A DNA stretch of 37,418 nucleotides from an uncultured Selenomonadales bacterium (GTDB taxonomy: Bacteria; Bacillota; Negativicutes; Selenomonadales; Selenomonadaceae). The notes beneath the pieces are model-generated. The model searched no databases, was not told the DNA's origin, and worked only from the letters and a program-made list of their open reading frames with translations. Below, piece by piece: positions 1-7,055 of this stretch. Position numbers and translations under genes: made by a program. Location: positions 1 through 37,418 of the forward strand of contig CAMUZU010000021.1 of assembly GCA_947165295.1 (NCBI GenBank), given 5' to 3'. Position 1 is the stretch's first letter. Every line of letters starts with the position of its first letter.

Positions 1-1183
1 CGCCCGTCTTGCAACCCGTCGCCTGCTTGATTCGGTCAAAAGTTTCGTCGCTGTAAAATTTCTTGAACGGAGACTTGACGCCGTCGGCAGTGTATTGAAT
101 CCACGCAAGACCTTTCGCGCCGTAAATCTTGACGTATTCGACAAGCCCGTCGAGTTCGCGGCGGGGAATGTCGGCGTAATCGTCGACGCGAATAACTTTA
201 ACTTGCCCGCCGTTTTCAAGGACGCTGTTGAAAACTTTGAAGTCCGAGCCTTTGACGAATTCGGAGATGTCCTGCAGTTCCATGCCGAAGCGCATATCGG
301 GCTTGTCGGAGCCGAAACGCGTCATTGCCTCATCCCAACTCATGCGCAGGAACGGCGTTTCAACTTTCACGTCAAGCGTCGACTCGAAAATATTTTTGAT
401 AAGCCCTTCCATGAGCGTCAAAATTTGGTCTTGGTTGAGGAACGACGTTTCAATATCAAGTTGCGTGAATTCGGGCTGACGGTCGGCGCGTAAGTCTTCG
501 TCGCGGAAACAGCGCACGATCTGGAAATATTTTTCAAAGCCGCTGACCATCAACAGTTGCTTGAAAATCTGCGGAGACTGCGGCAGGGCGTAAAACTGTC
601 CCGGATTGACGCGGCTGGGAACCAAAAAGTCGCGGGCACCTTCGGGCGTCGAGCGGCACAACATCGGCGTTTCAATTTCCAAAAAGCCGTTGTCATCCAA
701 ATAATCGCGCATGATTTTTGTCACGCGGTGGCGCAACATCAAATTGCGTTGCATTTCGGGTCGGCGCAAGTCCAAATAACGATACCGCAGGCGAACCATT
801 TCGTCCGCGTCAACACCGTCTTGAATGTAAAACGGCGGAGTTTTCGCCTTGTTGAGAATGCGCAATTCCACGGCGAGCACTTCGACTTCGCCCGTCGCCA
901 TTTTCGGATTGATTGTATCTTCAGAGCGCGCACGAACTTTGCCGCGAACGCCGATAACAAATTCACTGCGCAACGTTTCGGCTTTGGCGAAGTCAAGCCC
1001 TTCAGTCGAGCCGTCGAAGACAACCTGCACAAGTCCGCTTCTGTCGCGCATGTCGACGAAAATCAAGCCGCCGTGGTCGCGTCGACGAGAGACCCAGCCG
1101 GCAAGTTGCACTTCAGTTCCGACGTCCGCAATGCGAAGTTCACCGCAGTTGCGCGTACGTTCCATGCCTGTCAATGTTTCCAA
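1..1183 (-). CDS. aspS: Aspartyl-tRNA synthetase (C-terminus beyond window)
   Basis: Class II aminoacyl-tRNA synthetase charging tRNA-Asp (or Asp/Asn if non-discriminating). About 394 residues are visible; the family is about 590, so the C-terminal third lies outside the window. The N-terminal OB-fold anticodon-binding domain contains GWVSRRRDHGGLIFVDMRD. It is followed by class II motif 1 (FLEIETPML) and the family blocks TPEGARDFLVPSR, FYALPQSPQIFKQLLM and RCFRDEDLRADRQPEFTQLD. The start is TTG at 1183, because GGGAGG sits 7 nt upstream; an in-frame ATG at 1165 lacks such a site. A -35/-10 pair lies just upstream. Confidence 0.97.
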   Translation of the reverse strand, partial: METLTGMERTRNCGELRIADVGTEVQLAGWVSRRRDHGGLIFVDMRDRSGLVQVVFDGSTEGLDFAKAETLRSEFVIGVRGKVRARSEDTINPKMATGEVEVLAVELRILNKAKTPPFYIQDGVDADEMVRLRYRYLDLRRPEMQRNLMLRHRVTKIMRDYLDDNGFLEIETPMLCRSTPEGARDFLVPSRVNPGQFYALPQSPQIFKQLLMVSGFEKYFQIVRCFRDEDLRADRQPEFTQLDIETSFLNQDQILTLMEGLIKNIFESTLDVKVETPFLRMSWDEAMTRFGSDKPDMRFGMELQDISEFVKGSDFKVFNSVLENGGQVKVIRVDDYADIPRRELDGLVEYVKIYGAKGLAWIQYTADGVKSPFKKFYSDETFDRIKQATGCKTG

Positions 1184-1208
1184 GTTAATTCCTCCCTTTG
1201 CGGCGTCA

Positions 1209-1237
1209 ATCATAATTAACGGCAGGCGTTCTGTCAA
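1209..1237 (-). promoter_or_regulatory. Promoter for aspS
   Basis: On the minus strand TTGACA (1232-1237) and TATGAT (1209-1214) are separated by exactly 17 bp. The predicted transcript starts about 20 nt before the TTG start codon of aspS. Confidence 0.75.
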
Positions 1238-1254
1238 CGTCGCGACAAAAATAC

Positions 1255-1454
1255 GGCCGTCACGAATGACGGCCGCGCACAAGCCGTGTCGACAGCGGCA
1301 ATGAACGTTCGGCAAGGAACACGCCAAACGCAGCGACAACACGGTCGCACAGGACGTGCGACCGCCCGGCGTACGACGCGTGATGCGTCGTCCGTCGGGT
1401 CAACGCCCTTTTCTTTTGGTTACTTTTCTTTTGGGCGAACAAAAGAAAAGTAAC
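1255..1454. repeat. Composite palindromic intergenic repeat, copy 1
   Basis: This fills the gap between potC and aspS. It contains a GGCCGTC...GACGGCC palindrome (1255-1274), a hairpin GGTCGCAC-aggac-GTGCGACC (about 1347-1367), a second hairpin around ACGACGC/GCGTCGT (about 1374-1392), and a perfect 15-bp inverted repeat GTTACTTTTCTTTTG / CAAAAGAAAAGTAAC (1419-1433, 1440-1454). Related blocks in the same order occur at 10525-10711 and 23402-23503. Read on the minus strand the first palindrome is followed by ATTTTT, so it may also terminate potABC transcripts before aspS. Confidence 0.8.
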
Positions 1455-1455
1455 G

Positions 1456-2238
1456 TTAGAACACATCTTCGGCATGTTTGAGCTTTCGGCGATTTATAGC
1501 GAAAAGCAACACGAAAATCAACACGAAAACGAATACCAGCGTCGAGAGCGCGTACATTTCGGGGTGAATGCCGATTTTCAATTCCGCGTAAATTGCCGTG
1601 GTCAACGTGTCGACGCCCGCGCCTTTCGTGAAGTGCGTGATTATGAAGTCGTCGGCGGACATGGTGAACGCCAACAAAAATCCCGCGAAGATGCTCGGTC
1701 GCAACTCCGGCAACACGACGCTCCAAAACGCTTTGAACGGCGACGCGCCCAAGTCCAAAGCCGCTTCGTAAAAACTTTTGTCCAGAGCCATCAACTGCGG
1801 CATGATACACAAAATCACATACGGCACGTTGAAGACAATGTGCGCCAAAAGTATCGACGCGTAACCCAAACGAAGTCCCAAGCCCATGAACAGCAACATC
1901 AGCGAAATTCCCGTGACAATGTCCGCGTTGAGTATCGGCACGTTCGTCACGCTCATGAAGGTCGCCCGCCACTTGCGCGAAAGTTCTTTCATTGCCACGC
2001 ACGTTATCAAGCCCAAAACCGTCGCGATTGCCGCCGAAGAAATTCCAATCGTCAACGTGTTTGAAAGCGCGTTCATGATTCGGTCGTCTTCAAAAAGTTT
2101 CGTGTACCAATCAAGCGTCACGCCCGTCCAGTGCCCGCGATATCGGCTTGCGTTGAAAGACTGCGCGATTAAAACTCCGATCGGCGCGTACAGGAACAGG
2201 AAAATCGTCGCGAGATAAACTTGCTTCAGATACTTCAC
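1456..2238 (-). CDS. potC: Spermidine/putrescine ABC transporter permease PotC
   Basis: Inner-membrane permease of a polyamine importer (binding-protein-dependent, PotC type), 260 aa, about six membrane segments. The EAA loop, where the ATPase docks, is visible around AALDLGASPFKAFWSVVLPELRPSI. The N-terminus (YLATIFLFLYAPIGVLIAQS) and the block FVFTMSADDF-like TMSADDFIITHF are typical of PotC. The start is GTG at 2238; it overlaps the TGA of potB by 4 nt (GTGA) with AAGGTGA upstream, so translation is probably coupled. It is the last gene of the potABC run. No potD (periplasmic binding protein) follows; a structured repeat lies downstream instead. Confidence 0.93.
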   Translation of the reverse strand: MKYLKQVYLATIFLFLYAPIGVLIAQSFNASRYRGHWTGVTLDWYTKLFEDDRIMNALSNTLTIGISSAAIATVLGLITCVAMKELSRKWRATFMSVTNVPILNADIVTGISLMLLFMGLGLRLGYASILLAHIVFNVPYVILCIMPQLMALDKSFYEAALDLGASPFKAFWSVVLPELRPSIFAGFLLAFTMSADDFIITHFTKGAGVDTLTTAIYAELKIGIHPEMYALSTLVFVFVLIFVLLFAINRRKLKHAEDVF

Positions 2239-3062
2239 GCGGCGTCACCTTCTTCCTTAATCGGGTCGAACGCCATTGTCAACAGCATGTTCAGCACGAT
2301 AAAAATCATCAGGATAACCGACAACGCACAACCGAGGTGCCAATCGTATTGGAACGTGAATTCCTGTTCGATTATGTTGCCGATTAACAGCAACTTTCCG
2401 CCGCCGAGCAATGCGCTGATTACAAACGTCGTCAACGCGGGAATGAAAACCATCGTGATTCCGCTCACCGCTCCGGGCAACGTCAACGGCAAAATCACGC
2501 GGAAGAATTTCTGCCACGCGTTTGCGCCCAAGTCCTGCGCGGCTTCCAAAATACTGCGGTCAATCTTCGACAGCGAGATAAACAGCGGCAAGACCATGTA
2601 CGGCAGGAAATTGTACACCATGCCCAGGACGATTGCGCCGGGCGTGTTAATCATCTGCAACGTCGGCAGGTTCACAAGCCGCAACAGCTGATTGATTATG
2701 CCGTTGCCTTCAAGAATCGTTTGCCAAGCCATCGTCGACAAAAGCGAATTCATCCACAGCGGCAAGATGAACAGCAGTGAAATTATCGTCGTGTTGTCGC
2801 GTTGACGTTCGGTCAAAATCAAACACAGCGGGTAAGCCAACAGCAAACATATCACCGTGCTGACCAACGCCAATTCAACCGACAGGACAAGCGCGTCCCA
2901 AAAGCCGCGTTGAAAAATCATTGCAAGGTTCGCCGTCGAAAAGTTTCCGTCGTTGTCGGTCACGCCGTACCAGACAATAAAAATCAGCGGGACGAAGATG
3001 AACAGTCCCGCCCAGATAAGAAACGGCGTCAACAACACGTTGCGCGAGAATTTGTTAAACAT
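2235..3062 (-). CDS. potB: Spermidine/putrescine ABC transporter permease PotB
   Basis: Second inner-membrane permease of the polyamine importer, 275 aa, with the hydrophobic N-terminus VLLTPFLIWAGLFIFVPL and the EAA loop AAQDLGANAWQKFFRVILP. It forms the translocation pore with PotC and is energised by PotA. The ATG at 3062 is chosen because GAGGAGG lies 9 nt upstream; a TTG three codons earlier would overlap that site. It overlaps the end of potA by 8 nt and the start of potC by 4 nt, a tight operon. Assignment rests on family signatures and gene order. Confidence 0.93.
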   Translation of the reverse strand: MFNKFSRNVLLTPFLIWAGLFIFVPLIFIVWYGVTDNDGNFSTANLAMIFQRGFWDALVLSVELALVSTVICLLLAYPLCLILTERQRDNTTIISLLFILPLWMNSLLSTMAWQTILEGNGIINQLLRLVNLPTLQMINTPGAIVLGMVYNFLPYMVLPLFISLSKIDRSILEAAQDLGANAWQKFFRVILPLTLPGAVSGITMVFIPALTTFVISALLGGGKLLLIGNIIEQEFTFQYDWHLGCALSVILMIFIVLNMLLTMAFDPIKEEGDAA

Positions 3063-4125
3063 CTTGAGCAACCTCCTCGTCTTCGGATTGCGGCTTGCTC
3101 ATGATTTGAATGTTTTCGGGAGCCACGCGCAGACTTACGCGTTCGCCGACAGTTCGCCCCGTCGTCGACTGAACGAGCCACTCGAAGCCGTCCGCCTCAA
3201 CGTTAATGTCGTAACTCATGCCCCAGAAGACCACGCGGGTCACCACGCCGTTAAAGCCGTCCTCCTGCGGCGGGGCAAGCTTAATGTCTTCGGGACGAAT
3301 CTGCACGTCGACGGGACAATCCGCGGGAAAACCTTCGTCGACGCACGGATATTCGCGGCCAAAAATCTTAACGACGCGGTCGCGAATCATTACGCCATCG
3401 ATTATGTTGCTGTCGCCGATAAAGTCCGCCACGAACGCATTTTCGGGTTCGTTGTAAACGTTTTCGGGCGTGCCGACTTGCTGAATGTAACCCTGATTCA
3501 TGACGACAACGCGGTCGCTCATCGACAAGGCCTCTTCCTGGTCGTGCGTGACGAAAATAAAAGTGATGCCCGTCTCCTTGTTGATTCGGACAAGTTCGCG
3601 GCGCATGGCACGGCGAAGTTTCAAGTCCAGCGCGCTCAACGGTTCGTCAAGCAAAAGAACTTTCGGTTCGTTGACGACGGCGCGGGCAATCGCAATTCGC
3701 TGCTGTTGACCGCCGCTTAACTTGGTAACGTCGTGCTTTTCGTAGCCGTCGAGGTTGACCAGTTTCAGCGCGTACTTGACTTTGTCGCGAATGTAATCGG
3801 CCGATTTGCCCGCGATTTTCGGCCCGAAGGAAATATTTTCTTCAACGTTCATGTGCGAAAAGAGAGAGTACTTTTGGAAAACCGTATTGACCGGTCGTCG
3901 ATTCGGCGGCAGGCGCGTGATGTCTTTGCCGTCGAAGAGGACGCGCCCCGTGTCGGGTTGTTCAAAGCCGCCGATAATCCGAAGCATCGTCGTTTTGCCG
4001 CAACCCGAAGGTCCCAACAGCGTGATGAATTCGCTTTCGTAAATCGTCAAGTCGATCTCGTCAAGCACGCGCAGACTTCCGAACGACTTTGCGACGTTTT
4101 CCAAATGTATCAGTTCCCGTTTCAT
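3055..4125 (-). CDS. potA: Spermidine/putrescine ABC transporter ATPase PotA
   Basis: ATP-binding subunit of the polyamine importer, 356 aa (E. coli PotA is 378). Walker A GPSGCGKT is at residues 38-45, the signature LSGGQQQR near 137, Walker B VLLLDEPLSALD near 158, and the H-loop is FVTHDQEEAL. The C-terminal part (VDVQIRPEDIKL ... VAPENIQIM) is the TOBE regulatory domain. The reading frame stays open about 90 codons further upstream, but the promoter at 4160-4188 and the family N-terminus (MKRELIHLENVAKSF) place the start at ATG 4125. The ribosome binding site is weak (AAAGG about 10 nt away). It is first in the operon with potB and potC. Confidence 0.95.
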   Translation of the reverse strand: MKRELIHLENVAKSFGSLRVLDEIDLTIYESEFITLLGPSGCGKTTMLRIIGGFEQPDTGRVLFDGKDITRLPPNRRPVNTVFQKYSLFSHMNVEENISFGPKIAGKSADYIRDKVKYALKLVNLDGYEKHDVTKLSGGQQQRIAIARAVVNEPKVLLLDEPLSALDLKLRRAMRRELVRINKETGITFIFVTHDQEEALSMSDRVVVMNQGYIQQVGTPENVYNEPENAFVADFIGDSNIIDGVMIRDRVVKIFGREYPCVDEGFPADCPVDVQIRPEDIKLAPPQEDGFNGVVTRVVFWGMSYDINVEADGFEWLVQSTTGRTVGERVSLRVAPENIQIMSKPQSEDEEVAQDV

Positions 4126-4159
4126 CTCCCAGCAACCTTTCACGAAAAAAATTTGCGAC

Positions 4160-4188
4160 ATTGTACTAAAAAAGTTCGCGTCAAGCAA
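4160..4188 (-). promoter_or_regulatory. Promoter for potABC
   Basis: Minus-strand TTGCTT (4183-4188) and TACAAT (4160-4165) with a 17-bp spacer. The transcript would begin near 4153, leaving a leader of about 28 nt before potA, which supports the ATG at 4125. Confidence 0.6.
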
Positions 4189-4252
4189 GTTGCGCGCCGT
4201 GTGAAATTCGGCAACAAAAAACGACGCGTTGAAGTTCGCGCCGTTGAAAGTT

Positions 4253-4441
4253 TTACTGCCGAGGTTCGCGGTTGACTTGGTTCGTCGAAGAATTTTTTTG
4301 AGCTTGCCGAACAAGTTCTTGAATTTGCTGCGGAATGTAAGGCTTGAAGTTGAACGGGGTCGCAATTCCAAAGCCGCCCGCGACGCGTTCAAGTTCGTCG
4401 TCCGTCAAAAGTTCCGCGTCGTCGAATTTTTTGTTCGCCAT
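4253..4441 (-). CDS. Double-glycine leader peptide, 62 aa
   Basis: Small peptide with a bacteriocin-type leader: ELLTDDELERVAGG at residues 10-23 matches the conserved L-(S/T)-D-x-E-L-x-x-V-x-G-G cleavage motif recognised by C39 peptidase transporters. The remaining 39 residues (FGIATPFNFKPY...) are rich in Pro, Gln and Asn and contain no Cys, so a lanthipeptide core is unlikely. GGGAGG lies 8 nt before the ATG. It follows the MFS gene by 21 nt and is probably the last gene of that operon. It could be a small bacteriocin or signalling peptide, or a secreted protein using this leader. No C39 transporter is in the window. Confidence 0.75.
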   Translation of the reverse strand: MANKKFDDAELLTDDELERVAGGFGIATPFNFKPYIPQQIQELVRQAQKNSSTNQVNREPRQ

Positions 4442-4462
4442 GATTGTCGCCTCCCGAAAAGT

Positions 4463-5638
4463 TTACGTCGAGCGCAAAAGTTTCACGTACAAGACGAGCG
4501 CGATTGACAATATCGCCGTCATGAAAAGCGCGACGCCCGTCCAGCCGAACGTTGACAGAAATGTTCCGCCCGCCGTGCCGACGACGCTTGCGCCGACGTA
4601 GTAAACCAGCATGTAGCCCGCCGACAGTCGCGCTTTGTCCGCCGTCGACAACTTGCCGACCCACGCCGCCGCCGTCGAATGTGCGCCGAAGAATCCGTAT
4701 GTCACGAAGCCGACGCCCAAAAGTTTTATCGCCAACGAAGCCGCACAAGTCAAGCCGACGCCCGCGAACATTACAAGGAGCGACACGAGCAAAATTTTCC
4801 CGTTGCCGACTTTGTCCGCAAGCCGACCCATGACCGCCGACGCGACAGTTCCCGCGACGAACAGGAAGTAAATCAGCCCGACCTGCGTTTGCGACAGTTC
4901 GTAAGGTTCGGCAAGCAGGACGTAGCTGATGAAATTGTACGTGCAGACGAACACGCCCATAATCGCCGCCGCCACACCGTAGACCGCAAGCAAGTTCTCG
5001 TTGCGGAAAAGTTTGACGAAGTCCGGGAGCGACGCGTTTGCTTGTTGACCGACAAGATGTTTCGGGCGCGGCAAGGTGAACACGAACGCCAAACCGATTA
5101 ACAGATACGTCACGCCCAAAATCGTCAACGCCGTCCGCCAGTCTAACACGTCCGTCAAAAAGCTCAGCGACATGCGCCCGACAAGTCCGCCGACCGCCGT
5201 GCCCGCGACGTAAATGCCCGTGACCGCGCCGATTATCTTCGCGTCGAATTCTTCGTTGATGTAAGCAAACGCCATTGACGGGAAGCCCGCAAGCCACATG
5301 CCCTGCACGAAACGCAATGCAAGAATCACGCCGAAATTGTCGCTGACGGCAATCAAAATCGCAATCACCGACGCCAAGATTAATGCAAACGTCATGACAG
5401 TTTTTCGCGGCAAAACTTTGGCGAACAGCGCGATTAAAATCATCGAACACGCCATGCCCGCCGTGCCGAACGAGACCGCCAAACTTGCCGACGCGGGCTC
5501 CACGCCGAAACTTTCCGTGAACACCGGGATTATCGGTTGCACGCAATATTCCGCGCCGAAGGTGACCAGTCCGCCCAAAAACAAAGCGACGTTCGCGGCG
5601 AAATATTTCTTCGAGCGGCGTGAAATTTTTTCCGTCAC
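4463..5638 (-). CDS. MFS transporter, YnfM-like
   Basis: Twelve-helix major facilitator, about 391 aa. Features include the family block GFFGAHSTAAAWVGKLS and a loop motif GRLADKVGNGKILLVS, which resembles MFS motif A; both are reminiscent of the YnfM/drug efflux branch. The likely start is GTG at 5638, one base after the TGA of the upstream condensation-domain gene (TGACGTG), implying coupled translation. A longer frame from ATG 5686 overlaps that gene and has no ribosome binding site. Substrate unknown; by position it may export the product of the neighbouring condensation-domain enzyme or the small peptide downstream (inference). Confidence 0.85.
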   Translation of the reverse strand: MTEKISRRSKKYFAANVALFLGGLVTFGAEYCVQPIIPVFTESFGVEPASASLAVSFGTAGMACSMILIALFAKVLPRKTVMTFALILASVIAILIAVSDNFGVILALRFVQGMWLAGFPSMAFAYINEEFDAKIIGAVTGIYVAGTAVGGLVGRMSLSFLTDVLDWRTALTILGVTYLLIGLAFVFTLPRPKHLVGQQANASLPDFVKLFRNENLLAVYGVAAAIMGVFVCTYNFISYVLLAEPYELSQTQVGLIYFLFVAGTVASAVMGRLADKVGNGKILLVSLLVMFAGVGLTCAASLAIKLLGVGFVTYGFFGAHSTAAAWVGKLSTADKARLSAGYMLVYYVGASVVGTAGGTFLSTFGWTGVALFMTAILSIALVLYVKLLRST

Positions 5639-5639
5639 G

Positions 5640-6899
5640 TCAAGCGAGAATCGCAGAAACGCGGGTGTCGACGTCGCGCATTGCAACCAAAATTTTGTTC
5701 ATGATCTTCGCGAAATTCTCAATCGACGCTTCGGAATAGCGGCTTGCGTCGTAATCGAGGAACACGTCATAAGTGCCGTCGTCCTGCGCTTCAACTTCAA
5801 CGTCAAGCGCGTTCTCCACGGCGGAAATTTCGTTCGGCGGCAGATAAATCGTCTCCATTGTCGTGTCGCAGAAAATCGGGTCGTTGTTTATTCCCTTCTG
5901 GAAAATGAAACTGACGCAGTCGTCTTCAAGCCCGTCGTTGTAAACCATGTCGAGGCCTTTGCGGTATTGAGTGCCCTGACGAATTTGCCCTTCGAGTTGA
6001 TTGAGGAAATCGCCGACGGTAATGTCTTCGCTGAAATTCCACGCGCACGGAAACTGTTCGAGCATCAAGCCCATCAAGCGGCGTTCGCGCATGTTCGTGC
6101 GGCCGTTGTGAATCCAGCTCATAATCGCTTCGTTCGAGCGGGTGATTTTCGCCAACGTCATCATCGTCGCGGCAAGGAAGAAAGTATTTTCACTGCGGCC
6201 GGTCGTGCGGAAGAATTCTTCGGTGAAGTTCTTGAACGTGTATTCGACGTTGCCCTGAGTCCACGCGGCGACACCTTCGACGTCAATGGGCGGCAGATGT
6301 TTGCTCTTGTCGAACGGAGCCAGCATCTTTCGCCAATAATCGTGCGCGTCGGCAAGGTCGGCAGGCGGAATGTGCGCCTCTTCGTCGACGTATTCGGCGT
6401 AACTGAGCACGGGACGATTGACCGTGCGGCCGCGATAAATCTTTTCGATTTCGCGCAGGCAAAGAATCGAACTCGCCACGCCGTCCATTATCGCATGATA
6501 AAAGTCGGCGTAAAAATATCTCGCGGTCGGCGTCTCGATAACGTACATGCGCCACAGCGGCTTGTTGATAATCCTGTACGGCTCGCGCAGTTTTTCCATG
6601 TGCGAATCAAAGTCCGCGTCGCTCATGCGAATGATTTTGACCGGCTCAATGTCGCCGTCGAAAATCTGACACAGGTCGCTTGTTTCAGGGTGAAAGACGA
6701 AGCGGCAACGGAAGATGTCGTGCGCGTTGAGAACCTCGTTGACCGCGTCGACGAAGCGTTGAAGGTCAATCTGCGTCGACAGTTTGAACAGGCCGCCGAT
6801 ATTCATCATCGTTGACTTTGCCTTGTTGAAGTGCGTGTCGACAAGCCAACGCTGAATCGGGCGCAGCGGGTAAAATTTCTTCGTGGTGAAGCCGTCCAT
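5640..6899 (-). CDS. Stand-alone NRPS-type condensation domain protein
   Basis: 419-aa protein resembling the condensation (C) superfamily. The N-terminus FYPLRPIQRWLVDTHF is the C1-type motif. The core active-site motif appears as YHAIMDG (residues 134-140): the catalytic second His (H135) and the DG are kept, while the first His of HHxxxDG is Tyr. A central YAEYVDEEAHIPPADLADAHDYWRK-like region and an acceptor-half block follow. No adenylation, carrier or thioesterase domain is attached or nearby, so it may act on freestanding carrier proteins, or as a CoA- or carrier-dependent acyltransferase. The ATG at 6899 is preceded by AAGGAGG at 8 nt; an upstream frame extension lies in duplicated DNA. 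Confidence 0.85.
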   Translation of the reverse strand: MDGFTTKKFYPLRPIQRWLVDTHFNKAKSTMMNIGGLFKLSTQIDLQRFVDAVNEVLNAHDIFRCRFVFHPETSDLCQIFDGDIEPVKIIRMSDADFDSHMEKLREPYRIINKPLWRMYVIETPTARYFYADFYHAIMDGVASSILCLREIEKIYRGRTVNRPVLSYAEYVDEEAHIPPADLADAHDYWRKMLAPFDKSKHLPPIDVEGVAAWTQGNVEYTFKNFTEEFFRTTGRSENTFFLAATMMTLAKITRSNEAIMSWIHNGRTNMRERRLMGLMLEQFPCAWNFSEDITVGDFLNQLEGQIRQGTQYRKGLDMVYNDGLEDDCVSFIFQKGINNDPIFCDTTMETIYLPPNEISAVENALDVEVEAQDDGTYDVFLDYDASRYSEASIENFAKIMNKILVAMRDVDTRVSAILA

Positions 6900-6914
6900 A
6901 AAAAATACCTCCTT

Positions 6915-7045
6915 AAACGACAACGACGAGTTTGTTTTCGTCGCCGTCAATCATGTACTTCTTTTCGCGCACGCTGTCAAAAATCTGTCGCAGGCGCGGG
7001 CTAATGTTTGCGTCGAGCGGGCTGAGTGCTTTGCCGTTGTCGCGG
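6915..7045. repeat. 131-bp duplicate of the MATE gene 3' end
   Basis: Positions 6915-7045 repeat 7058-7188 almost exactly. I count three mismatches, all within the first 20 nt. The second copy is the true 3' end of the transporter gene on the minus strand; this copy lies beyond its stop codon and ends at the AAGGAGG of the next gene. The copies are 12 bp apart, and the 143-bp offset is not a multiple of three, so the downstream copy is out of frame with the gene. Confidence 0.95.
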
Positions 7046-7055
7046 TGTGTCGCCG

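Noticed and set aside
1260-1475. 71-codon minus-strand open frame between aspS and potC
   Set aside because: It lies within the R1 palindromes and has no ribosome binding site, so it is a by-product of repeat sequence.
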